Shown here piece after piece: positions 58,936-64,000 of a stretch of DNA of 64,000 bases (its first letter is position 1; the number at the start of each line of letters is the position of its first letter). This DNA is from Ruminococcus sp. HUN007 (GTDB taxonomy: Bacteria; Bacillota; Clostridia; Oscillospirales; Ruminococcaceae). The translations under genes and the position numbers were made by a program. The DNA lies in assembly GCF_000712055.1 (NCBI RefSeq), contig NZ_JOOA01000002.1, forward strand, positions 2,542,001 through 2,606,000. The letters run 5' to 3'. The notes under the pieces were generated by a model that searched no databases, was not told the origin of the DNA, and saw only the letters and a list, made by a program, of their open reading frames with translations.

Positions 58936-59065
58936 GAAGACACTGATTTGAGAGAATCAGGGGAACGAAGCGAATTTTTTCATAACTGCGCTCTCTAAAA
59001 TGACGGATTCTTGTTTTTGAAATGAGAGTAAGAATTCTAACTGAAAACGATAATTAAGTGCATAT

Positions 59066-59461
59066 TGTATATGCCGGAATATAAACCGCAACGACACGGA
59101 CTTGGAACCGCACCTTTCCGGACCTAGAACCGCACTTTGCCGGGCGAAAACCGCACCGATTTCAGATCAAGGACAATCTATTCTTCACGCTCTGCATAAG
59201 TGAGCTTTTATGCCGCAAAAGCCGCTTGACAGTGAGTATGAGTGTGGTAGGCTGGTGGCCAGGCAGCAGCCCTCGTGGCTGCCTGCCTGTGCTGCCGGAC
59301 TACCGCGCTCATAGAGGCTTGCTGTCAAGTGGACTGTGGAATAAATGCGAACGGACTGGACGAACACCACGAAGAGTACCTAATTAAGTACAGTGCGGTT
59401 CTTCTCCGGCAGCGTGCGGTCGATACTCCGTGCAGGTGCGGTTCTGGTGCCGGCATATACA
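59066..59461. mobile_element. 396-bp miniature transposon with TG...CA ends (Tn7/Tn5053/Mu-like)
   Basis: Perfect 12-bp terminal inverted repeats TGTATATGCCGG (59066-59077) and CCGGCATATACA (59450-59461), flanked by a 5-bp target duplication CATAT (59061-59065, 59462-59466). Subterminal AACCGCAM sites start at 59084, 59106, 59128 and 59149 on the left, and inverted GTGCGGTY at 59393, 59414 and 59436 on the right, all 21-22 bp apart. The centre is GC-rich with a large hairpin (GGCAGCAG/CTGCCTGCC) and an outer CTTGACAG/CTGTCAAG pair. No convincing ORF. Non-autonomous. Confidence 0.85.
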
Positions 59462-59486
59462 CATATGATAAAAAGGGGATTTGAAT

Positions 59487-60131
59487 ATGAAAATTAAAAA
59501 TAAAATAGCTGTATTTCTTATGGCAATGATTTCTGTAGGTACAGTATTATCACCAATTCAAGTTTCGGCCTACAAAGCTAACGGAAAGTACTATCTTGGA
59601 AAATACATACCGGGTGACAACGTTAATACTTCACTGACATTGAGGGCGGGATCTGACTTTAATTCAAGCACGGTTGGAATAGTTTATAAAACTGATTATC
59701 CAGGGACTGATTATGACTGTATACCAATTTTAACGATAACGTCAAACTTAGCTGGTTGGACTAATTCAGTAATAGTAAGAACTAATGATGGTGGAACAGA
59801 AACAAGATCAGGTTATCTTAACCTGAATTATTGTAAGGAAACCTACAATATTAATGGATTGTTCATCATTCCTGATGGCAATAATAATGTAGATAATTGG
59901 AATGAAGAATATGTTACGTTATGGGGAACTGGTATTAGAATTTATGCGAATAATTATACCGGAAACCTCAATGGAAACTACAAACTTGGCACAGATGAGA
60001 CTATTGCTGTGTATGGAAATGGAAGTGCATATGGTTCAGCAAGCAAAGGCGGATATACCGGAACAGTTAATCTTAACTATTTGTTGCCTAGTGAATTTGA
60101 TAACAATAATACAAGCACAGTAATCAGGTAG
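59487..60131 (+). CDS. Small secreted protein of the second agr module
   Basis: 214 residues. Signal peptide ends at IQVSAYK. The mature part is rich in Asn, Gly, Thr and Tyr and looks all-beta (GNLNGNYKLGTDETIAVYG, YGSASKGGYTGTVNLNY), like a small lectin-type or SH3-like fold, but no family is recognised. The ATG at 59487 follows AAAAGGGGA; a TTG two codons earlier is less likely. The transposon at 59066-59461 is just upstream and may have replaced or displaced its promoter. Confidence 0.78.
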   Translation: MKIKNKIAVFLMAMISVGTVLSPIQVSAYKANGKYYLGKYIPGDNVNTSLTLRAGSDFNSSTVGIVYKTDYPGTDYDCIPILTITSNLAGWTNSVIVRTNDGGTETRSGYLNLNYCKETYNINGLFIIPDGNNNVDNWNEEYVTLWGTGIRIYANNYTGNLNGNYKLGTDETIAVYGNGSAYGSASKGGYTGTVNLNYLLPSEFDNNNTSTVIR

Positions 60132-60161
60132 AAAAATCAAAAGTATTTAACAATAACAGAA

Positions 60162-60201
60162 CAGGCGGTAATGAATTTGCTTTATTACTGCCTGATTTTT
60201 T
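60162..60201 (+). terminator. Rho-independent terminator
   Basis: CAGGCGGTAAT/ATTACTGCCTG stem followed by T6, between the small secreted protein and the copy B lipoprotein gene, the same place as the hairpin in module A. Confidence 0.75.
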
Positions 60202-60216
60202 AAGGAGCCATTTTAT

Positions 60217-60687
60217 ATGAAAAAAATAAGAATTTATGCTGTTACACTTGCCGTTTCTATCCTGCTTTCCAGCGGTTGTAGTTTTGGCGGTAATACTACT
60301 TCTGATATTACTGATAATAGTAAGTCCGAAGAGCCGACAATAGTATTGTCAGATAACGACTTATCAAATCAGTATTGTAATAGTTCTGCGTTTATGGAAG
60401 ACGATGATTTTTACATTAAGAAAGCTATGAAGTGTATAGATGATAAACTGTATGTTGCTGGATATGTTATTGATGATAATGGCGATACTCCTAATCTGGT
60501 ATCACGATACTTGCAGTCTAACGCAGAATATACGTATAGTCTGGATAAGGAGGAGAAATTTTACTACAGCGATGATGTAATATATACTTTTAAATTTAAT
60601 AATAATCAGATTAGTACCGTCAATCTTTTAGATAGCAAAATGAACCTCTTGATGTCAAAAAAACATGGAGAAATACAACATTCGTGA
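60217..60687 (+). CDS. Large propeller/solute-binding-like lipoprotein, copy B, N-terminal part
   Basis: Lipoprotein signal peptide ending at LLSSGC; AAGGAG precedes the ATG. Residues 40-150 begin beta-propeller-like repeats (MKCIDDKLYVAGYVIDDNGD). The frame departs at an A7 tract (60657-60663). With one A fewer it reads LMSKNMEKYNIRDIETV and joins the next ORF for a total of 919 residues. It is the paralogue of copy A. Confidence 0.75.
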   Translation: MKKIRIYAVTLAVSILLSSGCSFGGNTTSDITDNSKSEEPTIVLSDNDLSNQYCNSSAFMEDDDFYIKKAMKCIDDKLYVAGYVIDDNGDTPNLVSRYLQSNAEYTYSLDKEEKFYYSDDVIYTFKFNNNQISTVNLLDSKMNLLMSKKHGEIQHS

Positions 60688-62977
60688 TATAGAAACTGTT
60701 CTGGTAAACGGTGATACGGTATATGTTTTTGATAAAGAAATGATTTTGCATAAATTTGAAGATGGTTTCGATAATTGCACTGAAACAGATGTTTCTGAAT
60801 ATTTACTAAGAGCATACAGGATAATCACAGATAAACAAAATAATATATACATATTCACGTCTGATGCGGAAGAAACTGTTCTTTTTAAATTGGATGCGGA
60901 GCTGCATTTAGATTATAAATCTGATGACTATTCAGATATGCCAGGAGATGTATATGATATATTTATTGAAAATGAAATGTTGTATGTTCAAACAATAGCT
61001 GATGGACAAGTGTACACTAATATTATAGATAAAAACAGTGGGAAAACACTATCACGAGAAGTTGCTTTCGAGTATAATGATACAAATAATGAAGGTAAGT
61101 TGAATCTGGATGAAAATGAAACTTATATTGGAACATGTTCTGATGAGAGCTTTATAGTACTACGGTATCCGGAAATTCAAGAATACTATTGTGTTTTAGT
61201 AAAAGATGAAAATGAAAATACAATTGAGCAGAAAAAGTTTATAATTGAACAAAGCCCAATAATTTCGAAAGTTGAGATTTGTAATAATGGAGATACATTA
61301 TACATTGAAGAATCTTATGATGTTAAGACTGCGTTTAATGAGAGTGATGAAGCCGAGGAACATATTATTCATCGCATTAAATCAGATGGAACTCATTCGT
61401 CATTCAGAGTTCCGGTATATAATAACGAAAGATATCCTTTGGCGTTGAAATCTGATAATATAGGCAATATATATATTATTGAAAACAAGGATTCAAGATA
61501 CCAGATATGCTGTTATGATGAATATGGAAATTTAAAGTACGATATGGAAGATAGCAATAAGATGCTGTCGTATATTAATTCGGAAATAGTCAATGATGAG
61601 CTTTATGTTAATTATATTAGCTATGATGAAAAATATATTGTCCAAAAAATAAATTCAGAAGGTGGTTGGGGAACATATAATGAAAATTTAGTGTTCAAAA
61701 GAATCTATTCCGGGAACAATCAATATGATTTATTTACAACGGACGGGAAGAAAGTGTTTGGCTATAATATAGATAAATGCGAGTTAACAGAAATACTAAG
61801 TTTGATTAATTGTGGAATACAATTTACGCCTTCAGATTTTTTTGGCTACAATAAAAATTATGTGATAAGTGATGATCATTCATATTATTTGTTATCGAAG
61901 GATGATGCAGCAAAATCAAAACAGGTGATTAAAATGTCCGGGATAGATATTTCGCAAGCGTTAAAAAATCAGGTGGTAAATTATAACAGCAAAGACGATG
62001 AGTATATTATTGAATGCGTTGATTATAATTTTGATGAGGATTCTGTAAATAGTTTAAATATGGATATTGTCATGAAGAAAACGGATTTAGTAGTGTTTAA
62101 TAACTATTCTCCGATAAAAGCTGAAAATTATAATTCGTTTGTTTTTGCAGATTTTTCAAATTATTTAAATGAGAATTCAGAGATTAATGATGATCGTTAT
62201 TTTTATGGAGTAATTAATCTTTATCGAAGTGACGCAAAGCTTTACACAATGATAACAGAATTTAATATTTACACTATGATTAAAAGAGCAGGGGAGGATG
62301 TTAGCAGTATAAAGCTTAATGATTTCTTAAATGATGTTTCTCAGATGAATGAACATCGTTTTGGACTTGCATCTAATCTTTTTTCAGCATATATAAAAAA
62401 CAATGACTTTGTAAATAATGATTTCCGTTCGATTTTAAAATTTCTAAAAGAAAACGTTCACGATATCAGTGATGGAAATCGAATCAATTTTGGGTATGTG
62501 GAAATTACAAAAGAAAATAATAATGCGTATCGTGGCTGTGTTATGACACCATATTTCTTTCAGAAGAATGCAGATATTTCTTATTGCGGATTTCCAACCA
62601 ATCAAGGAAAGGGCATAGTTGTAGAACCGTTGGAAAGTATTTCGATTCTCGATAATTCTGAAAACAAGGAAGGCGCCTGGAGATTTATTGAATATTGTTT
62701 GTCTGATGAGTATCAGAATAGTTTATATCGTGGAATCCCTGTAAAAAAATCTGCATATGATAAAGTTTTTACAGGAGACAGTAAAGAAAAGGAACGCTGT
62801 TTAAATGTAATTAATAGTGCTGATTGTAAATATATTGGAGATACAGATTTGTTTAATATTATCTGGGAAGAATCAGAACAATATTTTAATGATGAAAGAT
62901 CGCTGGATGAAACAGTTAAGTCGATTAAGAATAAAACCAATATCTACTTATCTGAAACAACGCCTTCTTTATTTTAG
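60665..62977 (+). CDS. Large lipoprotein copy B, propeller and solute-binding-like C-terminal part
   Basis: Residues about 1-400 are propeller-like repeats. Residues about 430-770 resemble extracellular solute-binding proteins: MDIVMKKTDLVVFNNYSP, then VVEPLESISILDNSENKEGAW, FIEYCLSDEYQ and GIPVKKSAYDKVF, which match the AWxFixfLxSxExQ and IPV signatures of the SBP C-lobe. The fusion is unusual; binding proteins normally have no propeller. The true N-terminus is in the preceding ORF. The stop codon TAG is supplied by copy 5 of the dispersed element. Likely a surface sensor or scavenger tied to the quorum system. Confidence 0.78.
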   Translation: MEKYNIRDIETVLVNGDTVYVFDKEMILHKFEDGFDNCTETDVSEYLLRAYRIITDKQNNIYIFTSDAEETVLFKLDAELHLDYKSDDYSDMPGDVYDIFIENEMLYVQTIADGQVYTNIIDKNSGKTLSREVAFEYNDTNNEGKLNLDENETYIGTCSDESFIVLRYPEIQEYYCVLVKDENENTIEQKKFIIEQSPIISKVEICNNGDTLYIEESYDVKTAFNESDEAEEHIIHRIKSDGTHSSFRVPVYNNERYPLALKSDNIGNIYIIENKDSRYQICCYDEYGNLKYDMEDSNKMLSYINSEIVNDELYVNYISYDEKYIVQKINSEGGWGTYNENLVFKRIYSGNNQYDLFTTDGKKVFGYNIDKCELTEILSLINCGIQFTPSDFFGYNKNYVISDDHSYYLLSKDDAAKSKQVIKMSGIDISQALKNQVVNYNSKDDEYIIECVDYNFDEDSVNSLNMDIVMKKTDLVVFNNYSPIKAENYNSFVFADFSNYLNENSEINDDRYFYGVINLYRSDAKLYTMITEFNIYTMIKRAGEDVSSIKLNDFLNDVSQMNEHRFGLASNLFSAYIKNNDFVNNDFRSILKFLKENVHDISDGNRINFGYVEITKENNNAYRGCVMTPYFFQKNADISYCGFPTNQGKGIVVEPLESISILDNSENKEGAWRFIEYCLSDEYQNSLYRGIPVKKSAYDKVFTGDSKEKERCLNVINSADCKYIGDTDLFNIIWEESEQYFNDERSLDETVKSIKNKTNIYLSETTPSLF

Positions 62978-63089
62978 GGAAACACTGATTATATCGGAAA
63001 TCTGGCTTCGCCGGATTTCCGGAGGTGGGATTTGCGGGGCTTCGCCCCTGAGCCCCACGCTGATTTATGAATAAATCAGCGTTTCCTTA
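62975..63089. repeat. Dispersed palindromic element, copy 5
   Basis: TTAGGGAAACACTGAT...ATCAGCGTTTCCTTA with the three internal hairpins. It begins at the stop codon of the copy B lipoprotein gene. Confidence 0.87.
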
Positions 63090-63177
63090 GTAACGAACTG
63101 TGATCTGTTCAAAAATCGATATTTTCGAAAATGATATAAAAATAAATCCCCCTGGAGACATTACACTTTTGATGTAC

Positions 63178-63247
63178 TGTTAGCGCCCACCTATCCTGTC
63201 ATCCAAAAGTGAATGTATTTTGTCAGGGCAGGGACAGTATTTTGTCA
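63178..63247. mobile_element. Candidate transposon terminus with 22-24-bp-spaced repeats
   Basis: Three repeats of NTATYYTGTCA start at 63191, 63215 and 63237 (24 and 22 bp apart), preceded by TGTTAGCGCCC, which could be the 5'-TG end. The repeats sit just beyond the 3' end of a transposon ATPase gene, as in Mu/Tn7/IS21-type elements. The exact terminus and the far end are outside what I can prove. Confidence 0.55.
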
Positions 63248-63268
63248 ACTGAATTGGAAAAACAAACT

Positions 63269-63292
63269 GACACCCCCAGCACGGAGGTGTCA
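63269..63292 (-). terminator. Terminator of the transposon ATPase operon
   Basis: GACACC/GGTGTC-based stem with CAGTTTGTTTTT following on the minus strand. Confidence 0.6.
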
Positions 63293-63300
63293 ATTTCAAT

Positions 63301-63411
63301 CTAGAGAGCTATGCTCTCGGCAAAATCCCACATGGCGCTCAGGTCGCTCCCCAGCGTTGCCCTATCCTCCATTGTGGGCAAAAGCCCGTTAATCAAGTTG
63401 AACCGCAACAT
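63301..63411 (-). CDS. Possible 36-residue ORF downstream of the ATPase
   Basis: ATG at 63411, seven bases after the ATPase stop, ending at 63301 (MLRFNLINGLLPTMEDRATL and on to AMWDFAESIAL). No Shine-Dalgarno sequence, but it could be translated by coupling. Higher GC than the flanking DNA. Unknown function and uncertain reality. Confidence 0.35.
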   Translation of the reverse strand: MLRFNLINGLLPTMEDRATLGSDLSAMWDFAESIAL

Positions 63412-63418
63412 CAGATAA

Positions 63419-64000
63419 TCAGTGACCGGCTCCGGTTACTTCGTTTTCAAGTACAATATCTACAGATTTGCTGTCGATACAGGTCTGTTTCATCTGTGCA
63501 CCATAGATAAGTGACTGACTGCAGGCACGGTTTACGAGTCGTGGATTTCCGCCTGAAAAAGTAAAAATAGATTTCATTGCATCTTCAGTGAAGACAGGAT
63601 TTTCCTGTCCGGCATAATGAAGCTGTGATTCAATGTACTGCTTGGTTTCTGAAAAATCCATAGGAGTAAGAAAGCATTCAACATCTACTCTTTCAAGAAT
63701 GGCTCTGTATGCGGAAAGACGGAGTTTGTCCCAGAGTTCAGTCTGACCCGAAAGTATTAGTGCCATTGGATTTTCGGAATCCATTTTGTAATTCAGAAGA
63801 AAGCGGGCCTCTTCAAGCATTTCTTTTGGCAACAGATGTGCTTCGTCAAGAATCACGACCACTTTACGTTTCTGCATATTCCTCATTATTTCAATCTGCT
63901 TATGCAAAGCGTTTCTCGCTGCATTGCGATGAAATTCGGATTTGCATCCGAGCTGGTTCAGGAGATAGTTGTAGAAGCTTCGCGGAGTCAGTTTTGAATC
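63419..64000 (-). CDS. AAA+ transposition ATPase (TnsC/ExeA/IstB-like), 5' end beyond the window
   Basis: 193 residues seen, and the frame runs off the right edge, so Walker A is not visible. Walker B is KVVVILDEAHLLP, sensor 1 lies in LILSGQTELWDKL, and the C-terminal lid includes SGGNPRLVNRACSQSLIYGA, as in ExeA-like ATPases that accompany Mu-type DDE transposases. It selects target DNA and activates the transposase, whose gene is expected just upstream outside the window. Higher GC than the neighbouring agr island, consistent with independent acquisition. Confidence 0.85.
   Translation of the reverse strand, partial: DSKLTPRSFYNYLLNQLGCKSEFHRNAARNALHKQIEIMRNMQKRKVVVILDEAHLLPKEMLEEARFLLNYKMDSENPMALILSGQTELWDKLRLSAYRAILERVDVECFLTPMDFSETKQYIESQLHYAGQENPVFTEDAMKSIFTFSGGNPRLVNRACSQSLIYGAQMKQTCIDSKSVDIVLENEVTGAGH

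Noticed and set aside
59275..59484. 69-residue ORF inside the miniature transposon
   Set aside because: It runs through the hairpin and the right-end binding sites, has no ribosome-binding site and resembles no protein family.

Overview
The window looks like chromosome from a low-to-moderate-GC anaerobic Bacillota, most likely a Ruminococcus-type Oscillospiraceae. The support is the set of gene families: T-box thrS, RNase Y, BspA-like leucine-rich-repeat proteins, a very large secreted repeat protein, a FapA (DUF342) protein, DUF5684 and LCP proteins, AAA-ATPase/PD-(D/E)XK proteins, and an agr-type peptide quorum-sensing locus. No rRNA, tRNA or CRISPR array was recognised. The genus is inferred from gene content, not from a marker gene.

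Layout. 1-5 kb (minus): rlmB, a degenerate P-type ATPase with an acidic N-terminal region, and a leucine-rich-repeat lipoprotein; the last two are each split by one extra A in a poly-A tract. 5-15 kb (mostly plus): fapA, an 8-oxoguanine glycosylase, a sugar-sensor diguanylate cyclase followed by a zinc-type ArsR regulator, a sugar-binding lipoprotein, a radical SAM protein (minus) and an SDR epimerase. 15-23 kb (minus): a PocR-sensor hybrid histidine kinase with its response regulator, a split O-antigen-ligase-like protein, and rny. 23-26 kb: thrS behind a T-box leader. 26-30 kb (minus): an FHA / PP2C / Ser-Thr kinase / small membrane protein operon. 30-39 kb: an AAA/PD-(D/E)XK protein and a mosaic, frameshifted repeat protein with an elaborate leader. 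39-48 kb: clpB, DUF5684, LCP, a dynamin-like GTPase and a DHH phosphoesterase.

48.8-63 kb is an AT-rich accessory island and the most interesting part. It has an AgrC-like kinase and AgrA-like LytTR regulator on the minus strand. Divergent from them is a strong promoter carrying two GC-rich 14-bp direct repeats, which drives a secreted matrixin-like protease, a lipoprotein, AgrB and AgrD. Beyond that lies a tandem duplicated module: agrB, agrD, a small secreted protein, and a very large lipoprotein that joins a beta-propeller-like region to a solute-binding-protein-like C-terminus. Copy A of the lipoprotein is broken by an IS1380 element with a target duplication. Copy B has an agrB remnant lacking the catalytic residues, and an agrD that shares the first 40 residues of AgrD1 but has a different tail. 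A 396-bp miniature transposon with TG...CA ends, a 5-bp target duplication and 21-22-bp-spaced subterminal repeats sits inside copy B. The right edge enters another transposon with a TnsC/ExeA-like ATPase.

Two window-wide patterns stand out. A roughly 110-bp palindromic element with terminal inverted repeats occurs five times. Five genes are each split by exactly one surplus A in a coding-strand poly-A tract, which is either systematic sequence error or a shared biological phenomenon.
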